Assembly (NCBI RefSeq): GCF_947493425.1
Contig: NZ_CANLRP010000013.1
Location: 1-64,000 of the forward strand
Length of the DNA: 64,000 nucleotides
Direction: 5' to 3'
Source of the DNA: an uncultured Microscilla sp.
GTDB taxonomy: Bacteria; Bacteroidota; Bacteroidia; Cytophagales; Microscillaceae
The translations under genes and the position numbers were made by a program. The notes below the pieces were generated by a model. That model did not search any database. It had not been told where the DNA came from and worked only from the letters and a program-made list of their open reading frames with translations. Below are positions 17,060 to 26,312 of this stretch, one piece after another (position 1 is the stretch's first letter; each line of letters opens with the position of its first letter).

Positions 17060-17593
17060 TTATTCCATCAGTGCCATCACCTTCGTTATTTTTTGTTCAA
17101 ACTCGATTGCTCCTTCTAGCCTGAGTATTGGGCAAGTGAGCTTTTGTAACCATTGTTGGTGTACTGCCAACGACCTTCCTGTAAAGGCAGGGTCATCGTA
17201 TTGGGCTGCCCACTCCAAAAAAGCTTGAGAAGTTTGACGAATGAGTTCGTGGGTATGTAGTGCCTCGCCATGTCGTTGTATTTCTCTTTGTCTGAGTCGT
17301 TCCATTCTTATTTTGGGCGGCAAGTAAAGAAACACTACCAGGTCAAACGCTTGTAACCATTCATTACCCCAACTAATGAGCGAGCCACTGACAATTACCT
17401 TAGGTAAAGAATTGAAGTCTGCGGTTAATTTTTGATTTCTTTTCACCAAAGGCACTTTTTCCTGAAAAGGTGGCGTAGTGGGTTTCCAATAATAATTATC
17501 TACATCTAAATGAGTGTAGGAGGTACGTTTTGCCAGTGTCTGCCCCAGGGTAGTAGTACCCACCCCGGAAGCGCCCATTATTAAGATTTTCAT
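17060..17593 (-). CDS. P-loop nucleotide kinase-like protein
   Basis: 177 residues from the ATG at 17593, where MKILIMGASGVGTTTLGQTL gives a natural N-terminus (a start at 17644 adds 17 residues with no pattern). The Walker A loop reads GASGVGTTT, with Thr in place of the usual Lys. Related adenylate/shikimate-kinase-like ATPases also carry GxGTTT, so this need not mean inactivity. Later features are HLDVDNYYWKPT (acceptor Asp) and a lid-like RMERLRQREIQRHG. The substrate is unknown. Confidence 0.75.
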   Translation of the reverse strand: MKILIMGASGVGTTTLGQTLAKRTSYTHLDVDNYYWKPTTPPFQEKVPLVKRNQKLTADFNSLPKVIVSGSLISWGNEWLQAFDLVVFLYLPPKIRMERLRQREIQRHGEALHTHELIRQTSQAFLEWAAQYDDPAFTGRSLAVHQQWLQKLTCPILRLEGAIEFEQKITKVMALME

Positions 17594-17700
17594 GTCAGTC
17601 AATGCATTATTTTTACTGTTTGGGCTAACCTGAAGCAAACCCAAGTATTTGTATAAGGTAGCATTGTTTTAGCAGGTAAACAAGCCATTGATAAAAACAA

Positions 17701-17732
17701 AAAAGCCTGCACTAAAACAAGGGCAGGCTTTT
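17701..17732 (-). terminator. Rho-independent terminator of the DUF5916 gene
   Basis: On the minus strand GCCTGC, a 12-base loop, then GCAGGCTTTTTTG. It lies about 60 bp past the stop at 17789. Confidence 0.8.
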
Positions 17733-17788
17733 GATTTATTATTGAGAAAATATACAAAGGTTATTGTGTATATGGTTTGTTTGGGTCT

Positions 17789-20302
17789 CTATTTAAAGAG
17801 CTTTTTTACATATAGATAGTCTAAGAAATAAATTACTTTGGCCGAAAACGTGTTAACCTGGGGGGCGTTCATTACATTGTTGCGGAAGTTACGCTCAAAA
17901 CTAAAGTCGTTTACTTCGCGCCCCGACAAGAAATTAGATACAGCATTTTTGTATACCAGGGTAAGAAAACTACCTGGTGCAAATTGTAAGTTAAATACAA
18001 AGTCAATGTTAAAAGCGTTGAAATCCTGGTTATGTGTCACTGGCTCACTTACTCCCTCAGAGTTGGTCTCCAGGCTTTGCAAAGTAGCCTGGTCAGCCAG
18101 TAGCTCACCGTTTTGTTGCAATAAATACAATTGATCATATATTACATTGCTCCAGTAATGACGTATTCTCAAACGAAAGTTGGTCAAACGGTTAAAAGCG
18201 TAATCGAGAGTAAACGTATTGGTAATATTTCGTACATCTCGACGGCCATACACAATGTGGGTGTGGTCGTTGTCGTCAGTTACATTGGCTGCCCAGTTTC
18301 TTTCGTTGTTTCGGCGAGTATAGTTAAAGTCATGAATAAAAGACAACTTATTATTCACTCGGTAACGAGGTCTTATACCAAACCAGGTATCTTGTTGTTT
18401 CCAATCGGGGCGAGCCCAAGTACCACCGTATCCGGTAAGTCTAAATTTTTTGCGGCTGTCGGTTCCCGCCCAAAAGTTAACCTCTTGTGCAGGCAACCGT
18501 TTAAAAAATCGCCCTTCAACCCTGGGCGAAAAGTAGTCATAGTTGTCTACCGGAGTAGTGTTTAAATTAAAACCAGCGTACCAAAAGTTGGTAAAGTTAA
18601 AGTTCATATTGGTCCATAGCCCGAATTGGTTAAAAGTAAAAGGTTTATAAAGCATGCGGTGCCAGGTGCCAGTCCACCAGTTAAAACGATTGAGGATACC
18701 TTTAGGCTTAAAAGTCATATATCCCACCTCGGCATTGTGCGACACTTCGTTGGGGGCTTGTAAAAATCCCATATCGTTGGGGTTGTAGTTGTGGCTTTCT
18801 ACGTTACGGTTCATCCAAAAACGAAATTTACCCCTTACTTTGCTAAATGAAACATTGTATTTATAGCCCAAGTCTGGAATGTAACTACCCGATTCGCTGT
18901 CGCGGGTATAACGCTGTGATACTGCCGCAAAGCCCTGTAGACGATAAGTATTTTTCTTATTATGAAAACGGAAGTCGGTTCCTGTAACGTTGGCGTGAGT
19001 AAACCCTCCTGCACGCGAAACATTGGTATTGATAAAACTGATGTTAGAGTTGTTAGGCAAGTTTTGGTCTAGCACAAAAGTATTGTAGTTAGTCAATGGG
19101 TCTACCAGTACCGTTCTTGTCTCTCCGGTTTCAGTATCTTTTACTCTGGCGTACGATGCTTTGGTTACTGCATTGAATATCCCTATGCCTAAACCGCCCT
19201 TAGTTCTGCCCGAAAGCTTGGTGGCATTGATTAATTGTGTTTCTCCTGGCCATTTGTCTACCTCTTCATTTTCTCCCAGCTCATCTTTTAGGTCAAAAGA
19301 ACTTTGTCCTACCCGGCGTGAATAAAACAGCCCACCTTTATTAAACAGCTCGGTACCCTCGGTAAAGAAAGGGCGGTTTTCTTGAAAACGCACTTCAAAA
19401 GGGCTTAAGTTGAGTACTACATTATCAGACTGTACCTGGCTAAAGTCAGGTACCAAACTCATATCTAAAGTAAAGCTTTCGCTGATTCCATATTTTAAGT
19501 CCATTCCTCCACCATAAGTGTTTGAGTTGCCGTTTGTATCGTCATATTGGCTTGAAAAAGAGGCATAGGGTAGCAAAAACAAGCGTACGGGAGGTTTGAT
19601 GTTTTTGAGCCCGGTTAATTGTCCAAACTGATTTACAAACCCGCTCAAAGATGCGTCTACGTGGTTCCAGTAGCTGGTTTCCTGGTTACGCTGTACTCTA
19701 CGCATAAAGTTTACCCCCCAGGTTTGGTTGGCATCACGAGGAAACCTCAAGGCAGAATAAGGAATTTCAAGTTCGGCAGTCCAACCTTCATCGGTAATTT
19801 TTACTGCACTTTTCCAAACTGCATTCCAGTTTACGTCCTCGTTTCGGGCAGAAATAAACTTATCAGTTTGTACTCCAGCCGCCGATACTATAAACGAAAA
19901 GGCATTTTGTTGTTTATTGTAAGTATCAAAGCTTACGGCAAAGTAGTCAGAGTTTTTACCTTCCGAATCGCGTTGCCCAAACTCTTTGAGAATTTTATCG
20001 GGCTCATTGTCATACATTTTGGCAGAAATGTAAATGGCAAAGTCATCATAAATTACTTTGATTTCGGTTCTTTGGGCAGAGGGCTTGCCATTGCTGGGGC
20101 GAGTTTGGATGAAGTTTCCTATGTAAAAGCTAGGGTCACGTACCCACACTTCATCGTCAAGTTTGCCATCAATTGTAGGCTTATTTTTTATTTTTACTGC
20201 TTTGAGCGAATTGGGTTTTTTTGTTTTTGGAGGCTTTGCCCAACTCAAAAATCCTCCACAACATAGTAAAACACAGAGGAATGATGAAGTAAAAGTTTTC
20301 AT
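17789..20302 (-). CDS. DUF5916 outer-membrane protein with CBM9-like N-terminus
   Basis: An 837-residue exported protein. A signal peptide (FTSSFLCVLLCCGGFLSWA) is followed by a CBM9-like beta-sandwich at about 30-230 (KPTIDGKLDDEVWVRDPSF, then AIYISAKMYDNEP, WTAELEIPYSALRFP). The rest is a large beta-rich DUF5916 region, with many aromatic-ended strands and the conserved VRFQENRPFFTEGTELF. The C-terminus (FLDYLYVKKLFK) fits a membrane-inserted barrel. Role unknown; carbohydrate uptake or surface binding has been suggested for the family from its CBM-like domain. It is monocistronic with its own terminator. Confidence 0.85.
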   Translation of the reverse strand: MKTFTSSFLCVLLCCGGFLSWAKPPKTKKPNSLKAVKIKNKPTIDGKLDDEVWVRDPSFYIGNFIQTRPSNGKPSAQRTEIKVIYDDFAIYISAKMYDNEPDKILKEFGQRDSEGKNSDYFAVSFDTYNKQQNAFSFIVSAAGVQTDKFISARNEDVNWNAVWKSAVKITDEGWTAELEIPYSALRFPRDANQTWGVNFMRRVQRNQETSYWNHVDASLSGFVNQFGQLTGLKNIKPPVRLFLLPYASFSSQYDDTNGNSNTYGGGMDLKYGISESFTLDMSLVPDFSQVQSDNVVLNLSPFEVRFQENRPFFTEGTELFNKGGLFYSRRVGQSSFDLKDELGENEEVDKWPGETQLINATKLSGRTKGGLGIGIFNAVTKASYARVKDTETGETRTVLVDPLTNYNTFVLDQNLPNNSNISFINTNVSRAGGFTHANVTGTDFRFHNKKNTYRLQGFAAVSQRYTRDSESGSYIPDLGYKYNVSFSKVRGKFRFWMNRNVESHNYNPNDMGFLQAPNEVSHNAEVGYMTFKPKGILNRFNWWTGTWHRMLYKPFTFNQFGLWTNMNFNFTNFWYAGFNLNTTPVDNYDYFSPRVEGRFFKRLPAQEVNFWAGTDSRKKFRLTGYGGTWARPDWKQQDTWFGIRPRYRVNNKLSFIHDFNYTRRNNERNWAANVTDDNDHTHIVYGRRDVRNITNTFTLDYAFNRLTNFRLRIRHYWSNVIYDQLYLLQQNGELLADQATLQSLETNSEGVSEPVTHNQDFNAFNIDFVFNLQFAPGSFLTLVYKNAVSNFLSGREVNDFSFERNFRNNVMNAPQVNTFSAKVIYFLDYLYVKKLFK

Positions 20303-20952
20303 GGTAAATATCTATTGATAATGCTTTAAAGTAAAATATATGGATTATGTGTGTATTTCTTACGTTGGTATTTCAAAGACATAGGCCGGTAGAACAGGTT
20401 GCAATACAAAGGTGTTTTTTTCGTGACATTGTTTGTATATCATTGGTTTTGGTAGTGTGATCACAAGCTTAATGTAAGCACTGTAAGTCAAGGTATATGA
20501 TTTATAGTCAGTGCTTTATGGTTTAATGTGTAGTTTGTTTAAAATAGAAACTGCTCTTTAGTAAAAAGGTTACTGATTTTTGTTTAAGTGAGGCATATTT
20601 TAGGTAAATACATATTTTCTATGGTTAAATGAATCAGTTGTGGTTTGGTGGTGTCCTTTGTTAAATAGTGGGAAAAGCCATATAATTTATCTTGCGGTAA
20701 AAGTAACCTTGAAGCCATCATCTGGAGCTTGTTCATGAGTAAGACGGTTCAAAAAAGCAAGTATTACAGTTGGAGGTAAAAACAAAGCGGTCAGGCAGTA
20801 TAAAGAGTTGTTCAATACCTTTATTCATTTTTCCTGGCTTGTTTGAGTAAATTTCACTCCTTGTTTTTTCCTATTCAGACCAAAAATCTACAACTTGATT
20901 CCTTATTGTCCTTGTGATAAATAGAAGATCACTAACTTTAAAAAAATGATTT
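20303..20952. other. 650-bp gap between divergent genes
   Basis: No credible ORF or repeat seen. Near the right end TTG (20912-20914), an 18-bp spacer and TAACTTTA (20933-20940) resemble a Bacteroidota promoter for the Nudix gene at 20953; the leader would be very short. The rest is AT-rich without obvious structure. Confidence 0.35.
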
Positions 20953-21390
20953 ATGGCACATACTTATGATTATCCCCGCCCTGCCCTTACTGTTGACTGT
21001 ATTATATTTGGGCAAGAGGTCAACCAAGCTACTAAAGTACTGCTTATTCAGCGGGCACATGAGCCTTTTCAGGATAAATGGGCGATACCTGGCGGTTTTA
21101 TAGATGCCAACGAAACTGCTCTGCAAGCCGCAAAACGTGAGTTGGAAGAGGAAACAAACCTGAAAGGGGTAGAGCTACAGCAGTTGCACACTTTTACTGC
21201 ACCCGACAGAGATCCACGAGGCTGGGTCGTGTCTATAGCACATTATGCCTTGGTAGACATCAATGCTTGTAAGCCTATAGCAGGAGACGATGCCCGCAAT
21301 GCTACTTGGTTTGCGTTGGATGAATTACCTGAAATGGCATTTGATCATGATGAAATTTTGAAAATGGCTATAGCAGAGGTGAAGCCTTAA
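20953..21390 (+). CDS. Nudix hydrolase
   Basis: A 145-residue protein with a complete Nudix box: GGFIDANETALQAAKRELEEE, from residue 53, fitting Gx5Ex7REUxEExGU. An N-terminal VDCIIFGQEV.QATKVLLIQR resembles ADP-ribose pyrophosphatase/NrtR-like Nudix proteins. It hydrolyses a nucleoside diphosphate linked to another moiety; ADP-ribose or oxidised nucleotides are the likely substrates. The histidine kinase gene follows after 34 bp, so they may be co-transcribed. Confidence 0.9.
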   Translation: MAHTYDYPRPALTVDCIIFGQEVNQATKVLLIQRAHEPFQDKWAIPGGFIDANETALQAAKRELEEETNLKGVELQQLHTFTAPDRDPRGWVVSIAHYALVDINACKPIAGDDARNATWFALDELPEMAFDHDEILKMAIAEVKP

Positions 21391-21424
21391 GTTGGGTAGT
21401 AGTAGCCAAGCTTAAAACAATTGT

Positions 21425-22555
21425 ATGAATAAACTTAAAAAATGCCAACAACGTTTTGCTAAGTTAATGTCGCGTCGGCACGAACGCTACTTTACCTGGG
21501 TAGACTATATACATACATTGCTTACCGCGTTACCCATAGGCTTAGGCGTGGGGTTGGTATTTGGTGTGATGAACAAACACTACGAAATAAGCCTGTTGAT
21601 AGGGGTTACCCAAGGGGTAGTCATTGGTTGTTGCCTTACATTTGCTATCCAAATATCGTTGTACTTATCCGATAAAATCAGTTGGAAACCAATCAGCTTT
21701 TCATTGGTATTTTTGGTGATGGTGATCAACTGTTTTGTAGGGGTAAAAATCATCGGGTGGATAAGTGTATACTGGTGGGGGGCTAACCCAAGCTCTATAG
21801 GGGTCACCGTTGTTTTGATTGTTTTCTACACTGCATTAGGTATGATTATATTTACTAAAATTCATCAAAGAGCTCAACTGGACAGTAAAATCACCGAGCA
21901 GGAATTGAAACTCATGGAGTTAAAACAACTTAAAACTCAAGCAGAGTTGGACGCATTACATGCCAGGGTAAATCCTCACTTCTTGTATAATACCCTCAAT
22001 TCTATTGCAAGCCTAATACATGCCAACCCCGACAAAGCCGAGCAAATGACTTTACTTTTGTCTAAGTTTTTTAGGTACAATACCAATCGAAAAAATAACC
22101 ACTTGACTACCATAGGCGAAGAGCTGGATATGGTGGCTACTTACCTGGAAATAGAGAAGGTTCGTTTTGGCGACAGGCTGAATTATCAGCTAGATCTGCC
22201 ACCAGGAGCAAAAAACTATCTGATTCCTCGTTTTTTGTTGCAACCCTTGGTCGAGAATGCTCTCAAGCATGGAATAGCCAAACTTGCTGAAAAAGGAAAG
22301 CTTAGTTTGACAATAAATACTGAAAACGATCAGATCAAGGTAATGATTGGTGACAATGGTCCCGGTTTCTCTGACGAGTTAGTATCGGGGTATGGGTTAA
22401 AAAGTACCCGTGAAAAACTCGAATTGCTGTTTCCGGGCAATGCTGACTTTTATTTTGAAAACTCACCCAAAAAACAATTGGTTATTACACTCAAAAAAAT
22501 GCTTGCCCATGAATATACCAAAAACAAACAAGCGATACAAAACCGTTATAATTGA
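21425..22555 (+). CDS. LytS-type sensor histidine kinase
   Basis: A 376-residue membrane histidine kinase. About four transmembrane helices (ALPIGLGVGLVFGVM, IGCCLTFAIQISLYL, LVFLVMVINCFVG, VTVVLIVFYTALG) occupy residues 30-140, then a coiled coil. The His_kinase domain has NPHFLYNTLNSIASL (phospho-His in HFLYN), with an HATPase domain (LLQPLVENALKHGI, GDNGPGFSDE, GYGLKSTREKL). It is transcribed with the LytTR regulator, whose start at 22509 lies within this gene. The signal it senses is unknown. Confidence 0.93.
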   Translation: MNKLKKCQQRFAKLMSRRHERYFTWVDYIHTLLTALPIGLGVGLVFGVMNKHYEISLLIGVTQGVVIGCCLTFAIQISLYLSDKISWKPISFSLVFLVMVINCFVGVKIIGWISVYWWGANPSSIGVTVVLIVFYTALGMIIFTKIHQRAQLDSKITEQELKLMELKQLKTQAELDALHARVNPHFLYNTLNSIASLIHANPDKAEQMTLLLSKFFRYNTNRKNNHLTTIGEELDMVATYLEIEKVRFGDRLNYQLDLPPGAKNYLIPRFLLQPLVENALKHGIAKLAEKGKLSLTINTENDQIKVMIGDNGPGFSDELVSGYGLKSTREKLELLFPGNADFYFENSPKKQLVITLKKMLAHEYTKNKQAIQNRYN

Positions 22556-23294
22556 TGATGAAATATTGGCTCGCGACCGCCTTAAACGTTTGCTAAAGGC
22601 ACATACAGATGTTTTTGAAGTAATAGGTGAAGCTCAAAATGGGCAGGAAGGGCAACAAGTAGTAGACACGCTCAAACCTGACTTAATCTTTCTGGACATA
22701 GAAATGCCTTTGTTGAATGGTTTTGAAATGCTCCGAAGGCTTCATCATTTGCCCGTAGTAATTTTTGCTACAGCTTACGATCAATACGCTATTCAGGCGT
22801 TTGAAGAAAATTCGATAGACTATTTACTTAAACCTATCTTGCCTGAAAGATTGGAGCGCAGCATTCAAAAACTTCATCGGTTTGAAGCGGAGTCAACTGC
22901 GGGTGAGCAACATGTGCAATCTATTCAACAACTTTTGCAACAACTACAGCCTGCCAAAGCCATTACGGGTATTCCTATTCAGGTAGGTGATACTATTCGT
23001 TTGGTGCCGTTGACCCATGTAACTCATTTTGAGGCAGATGGCAAGTATGTGTATTTACACACACCCGATCAAAATAAACACTTGGTAGACTATACTTTGA
23101 CTACACTTGATGACAAGCTCCCAGAGCAATTTGTGCGGGTACACAAGTCGTATATTGTCAATAGCGAGTTTATCAAACAATTTGAAAAATATTTTCGGGG
23201 GCGCTATATCTTACACCTCAATGATAAAGAAGGAACTAAAGTTACCTCTGGCGCCAGTTTTTCTGATAGGGTCAAGGGATTGTTTGAGCTTTAA
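22509..23294 (+). CDS. LytTR-family response regulator
   Basis: 261 residues from the ATG at 22509, which overlaps the kinase gene by 47 bp and starts just before the receiver domain (YKTVIIDDE). The receiver has acidic DD, the phosphoacceptor Asp in LIFLDIEMPLLNG and the Lys in YLLKPI. The C-terminal LytTR DNA-binding domain begins near VGDTIRLVPLTHVTHFEADGKY, and carries FVRVHKSYIVN. It is the partner of the kinase before it. Targets are unknown. Confidence 0.93.
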   Translation: MNIPKTNKRYKTVIIDDEILARDRLKRLLKAHTDVFEVIGEAQNGQEGQQVVDTLKPDLIFLDIEMPLLNGFEMLRRLHHLPVVIFATAYDQYAIQAFEENSIDYLLKPILPERLERSIQKLHRFEAESTAGEQHVQSIQQLLQQLQPAKAITGIPIQVGDTIRLVPLTHVTHFEADGKYVYLHTPDQNKHLVDYTLTTLDDKLPEQFVRVHKSYIVNSEFIKQFEKYFRGRYILHLNDKEGTKVTSGASFSDRVKGLFEL

Positions 23295-23332
23295 AAATAG
23301 TGAAGAGTAAAAACCAAAAATAGTGGCAGGGT

Positions 23333-24157
23333 ATGAAAAAAATAAGATGGATTGTTCAGAAAAATAACTATGCAACTGCCGACCGGGATAAAATCATCGC
23401 TGCCTGCCAGCAGTTGCAACTGCCTTATGAATTGGTACAGGTCATTCCTTTTGCCACTACCTTGCCTGTTTTCTCAATAGATAAGCACCACGAAAACATC
23501 TATTATGGCTCTACCACTATGATGGAACGAGTTTACAACGATTTGGGGCAACCTGCGGGTTTGTTTTATGATGAAACCACTTTTACCATGGGCAATTATA
23601 TCAATCAATGGAAGGCGTCTATGCTATCATCTGAAGGCGAGGTGTTTACATTCGAGCAGTTTAGAGGGAGAGATTACCCCAGTGACGCCAGGTTTTTTAT
23701 CCGACCCAATGCCGACTCAAAGGCTTTTGCTGGAATGGTACTTACATTTGCCGAAATCAAAAGTTGGTATGATAAGGTAGTGCAAAACAAGGCTGAAACT
23801 GTTGATGCCACCACCGAAATTTTCGTTAGTACTGCTTACCACATCGAAAAAGAATGGCGAAATATTGTGGTCAATGGCAAAGTCGTCACAAGTACTGCTT
23901 ATCGAAAATCATTTGAGCTGTACAAGTCAGCTACCGATGTGCCACCAGAGATGATCAGGTTTGTAGAAGAAAGGTGCCGTGAGTACCAACCTCACGATAT
24001 TTTTGCAATGGATGTAGCAAAGTGCAGTGGGGAGTACGAGTATTACATTATAGAGTGCGGTTGTGCTAATTCTATTGGGTTTTATCACTGCGATATATTT
24101 GCTTATGTCAAGCATATATCTGAATTTTTGTCTGTGAAAATCAACAACAAGCACTAG
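23333..24157 (+). CDS. ATP-grasp domain protein (DUF4343-like)
   Basis: A 274-residue protein with ATP-grasp features: RFFIRPNADSKAFAGMV (ATP-binding), VSTAYHIEKEWRNIVVNGKVV, and the C-terminal acidic catalytic segment FAMDVAKCSGEYEYYIIECGCANSIGFY. ATP-grasp enzymes ligate a carboxylate to an amine or thiol. It follows the LytTR gene by 39 bp and may be part of that operon. The substrate is unknown. Confidence 0.75.
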   Translation: MKKIRWIVQKNNYATADRDKIIAACQQLQLPYELVQVIPFATTLPVFSIDKHHENIYYGSTTMMERVYNDLGQPAGLFYDETTFTMGNYINQWKASMLSSEGEVFTFEQFRGRDYPSDARFFIRPNADSKAFAGMVLTFAEIKSWYDKVVQNKAETVDATTEIFVSTAYHIEKEWRNIVVNGKVVTSTAYRKSFELYKSATDVPPEMIRFVEERCREYQPHDIFAMDVAKCSGEYEYYIIECGCANSIGFYHCDIFAYVKHISEFLSVKINNKH

Positions 24158-24498
24158 AATCCACCCCCTTCTAACTGCTTCAGGCGTATGTATTTATGCC
24201 TGACTTTCTTTCTGTTTCTATTTTACCATAATAAAGCCTATCTTTACTTTACGCAAACCACTCAAACAAGTAAAGCTCTTGATTATTTAAGGATACGTTC
24301 ACCCCATTTTTTATAGCTTGCAGGGTTATTTAGAAAGATTCTCAAATAAGGGTTTTGTACAAAAAGTTACCTAAATTTCGCTTTCTTGCCCTTCGTCTGT
24401 TAATTTGCGTGGTAGTTTAGGGTGTTTTATATGCCCCAAATCAAACCAAGCTATTGATAGTAAACTCTTTATATAATAAAATTTTACCCACTTGTGAT
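24158..24498. other. Gap before bioB
   Basis: 341 bp with no ORF of note. A hairpin TCAGGC...GCCTGA at 24180-24203 can end the upstream transcript. TTAATTTG near 24400 is an imperfect -7-like box; I see no sure bioB promoter and no BirA-type operator. Confidence 0.35.
24180..24203 (+). terminator. Weak hairpin terminator
   Basis: TCAGGC and GCCTGA pair around a 12-base loop, then CTTTCTTTCTG, about 25 bp after the ATP-grasp stop. Confidence 0.45.
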
Positions 24499-25503
24499 AT
24501 GATAAAACACGATTGGACGCTCGCCGAGATTGAAGCCATCTATAATAAACCTTTGCTCGACTTGATGTTTGAAGCAGCCTCTATTCATCGCCAAAATAAA
24601 GATTATGCCGAGGTGCAAATAAGCAGCCTTATTTCTATAAAAACCGGAGGTTGCCCCGAAGACTGCGCATATTGCCCACAGGCAGCACGCTATAGTACTG
24701 ATGTAGACGTGCATAAACTCATGCCTCTTGAGACAGTAGTAAACATGGCTAAAGAAGCTAAAGAAGCTGGCTCATCAAGGGTGTGTATGGGCGCTGCCTG
24801 GCGCGAAGTACGCGACAACCGCGATTTTGACCGTGTGCTCGACATGGTAAAGGCAGTGAACGACATGGACATGGAGGTATGCTGTACTTTAGGTATGCTC
24901 AATGCCAACCAAGCACAAAAACTTGCCGATGCAGGATTGTATGCTTACAACCATAATGTAGATACTTCGGAAGAATATTATAGTGAAGTCATTACTACCC
25001 GTACCTACAAAGATCGTTTGAACACCATCAATAATGCACGTGAAGCAGGACTCACTGTTTGTTCAGGGGGGATTGTAGGTTTAGGCGAAACTGACAAAGA
25101 CCGTATTGGAATGCTGAAGGTACTCTCAAACTTGCACCCTCACCCCGATTCAGTGCCGATCAATGCATTGGTAAGGATAGAAGGTACACCACTTGAAGAC
25201 CAACCCAAAGTACCCGTACAAGATATGGTACGTATGATTGCCACTGCACGCATTTTAATGCCTAAAACTGTAGTACGCCTGTCGGCAGGAAGAACAGAAA
25301 TGTCGTTGAGTGAGCAGGCAATGTGTTTTATGGCTGGTGCCAACTCTATTTTTGCTGGAGACAAATTGCTTACCACGCCTAATCCTGACTTTAAGGATGA
25401 CATGGAAATGTTTGATATTTTGGGCTTGGCTCCTCGTGAAGCCTACAAAAATGTAGATCGTGAGCAGTTTCGCCCTAAAGAAACTGTGGAAAAAGAAGCC
25501 TAG
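24499..25503 (+). CDS. bioB: Biotin synthase BioB
   Basis: 334 residues from the ATG at 24499; the longer start at 24454 adds residues with no family match. It is a radical SAM enzyme that inserts sulfur into dethiobiotin. The radical cluster cysteines are in CPEDCAYC (Cys52, Cys56, Cys59). Other family blocks are [44 protein letters not shown], and GRTEMS. bioF and bioD lie 2.6 kb downstream beyond three genes on the other strand. Its TAG stop falls in the terminal repeat of a palindromic element. Confidence 0.97.
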   Translation: MIKHDWTLAEIEAIYNKPLLDLMFEAASIHRQNKDYAEVQISSLISIKTGGCPEDCAYCPQAARYSTDVDVHKLMPLETVVNMAKEAKEAGSSRVCMGAAWREVRDNRDFDRVLDMVKAVNDMDMEVCCTLGMLNANQAQKLADAGLYAYNHNVDTSEEYYSEVITTRTYKDRLNTINNAREAGLTVCSGGIVGLGETDKDRIGMLKVLSNLHPHPDSVPINALVRIEGTPLEDQPKVPVQDMVRMIATARILMPKTVVRLSAGRTEMSLSEQAMCFMAGANSIFAGDKLLTTPNPDFKDDMEMFDILGLAPREAYKNVDREQFRPKETVEKEA

Positions 25504-25666
25504 TGCACTGGAAACTAAATTCCTATCATATTATTCGGAGTCTTTAGCCCGCTTACTTTACTTCAAAAAGTTTACGTAGCTTTGGCTATGCGCACTTTTT
25601 GAAGTGCGTCAGCAAACGAAATACTCTCGAATAAATAGTGCATTTATTTAATCCCCAATGCACTAG
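25500..25666. repeat. Palindromic TIR element, family A, copy 3
   Basis: The left end CCTAGTGCACTGGAAACTAA matches the inverted right end GCTAGTGCATTGGGGATTAA. The interior TTCGGAGTCTTTAGCCCGC and the long hairpin ACTTCAAAAAGT...ACTTTTTGAAGT around TAGCTTTGGCTATG match the copies at 7.6-7.9 kb. It starts at the bioB stop codon. No ORF. Confidence 0.8.
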
Positions 25667-25677
25667 CCAATGTAGAA

Positions 25678-25720
25678 ATTACGAATTACGAATGAGTGCA
25701 TATCATCGTAATTCGTAATT
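25678..25720. repeat. Hairpin with dispersed CGTAATTCGTAATT sequence
   Basis: ATTACGAATTACGA pairs with TCGTAATTCGTAAT around a 14-base loop. The right arm plus CTCAAATT recurs at 55051 and 55113. It lies between bioB and guaD, which converge, and could terminate both. Confidence 0.6.
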
Positions 25721-25733
25721 CTCAAATTTGCAA

Positions 25734-26210
25734 TTAATACTCCGTTTTATCTCCCTTACTTTGCCACCTCTCAAACACCTTCAAAGCATTGTCTCTGCCT
25801 ATAGCTATAAACTTGATTTGTCGCTCGTTAATTTTTTTATCCAACTCATCATAAATTAACTGATCATCAAAACCGATGTGTGCAGCATCTTCGCGGTTAC
25901 ACGCATAGTAAACTGCCTTGGGACGTGCCCAATAAATAGCGCCTAAACACATAGGGCAAGGTTCGCAAGAGGTGTAAATGACACAATCGTCTAATTGAAA
26001 AGTATTCAAAACTTTGCAAGCTTCTCTTATAGCTACTACCTCGGCGTGAGCGGTAGGATCTTGGGTAGAAGTGACCCGGTTGTGTCCTTCGGCAATTATT
26101 TCACCGTTTTTGACTACTACCGCACCAAATGGTCCGCCCGAATTACTATCCATTCCTTGGGTTGCCAACTCGATAGCCCTGTTTATAAAATGCTCGTGAT
26201 TTTCGTGCAT
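25734..26210 (-). CDS. guaD: Guanine deaminase, GuaD-type nucleoside deaminase
   Basis: A 158-residue cytidine-deaminase-fold enzyme very like Bacillus subtilis GuaD along its length (PFGAVVVKNGEIIAEG, DPTAHAEVVAIREACK, YTSCEPCPMCLGAIYWARPK, AHIGFDDQLIYDE). The zinc ligands are His55, Cys85 and Cys88, with catalytic Glu57. It converts guanine to xanthine for purine salvage. It lies on the strand opposite the biotin genes and has no evident link with them. A TadA-type tRNA deaminase is less likely given the GuaD-like C-terminus. Confidence 0.9.
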   Translation of the reverse strand: MHENHEHFINRAIELATQGMDSNSGGPFGAVVVKNGEIIAEGHNRVTSTQDPTAHAEVVAIREACKVLNTFQLDDCVIYTSCEPCPMCLGAIYWARPKAVYYACNREDAAHIGFDDQLIYDELDKKINERQIKFIAIGRDNALKVFERWQSKGDKTEY

Positions 26211-26312
26211 GGTAACGTTGTTAAATTTTAACAGATATTGATTTTAGCCTGCTCTTATTTTTATGCAAACCCCGCAAATTAACGCAATGTAGTAGGGTTT
26301 TACAAGTAAAAA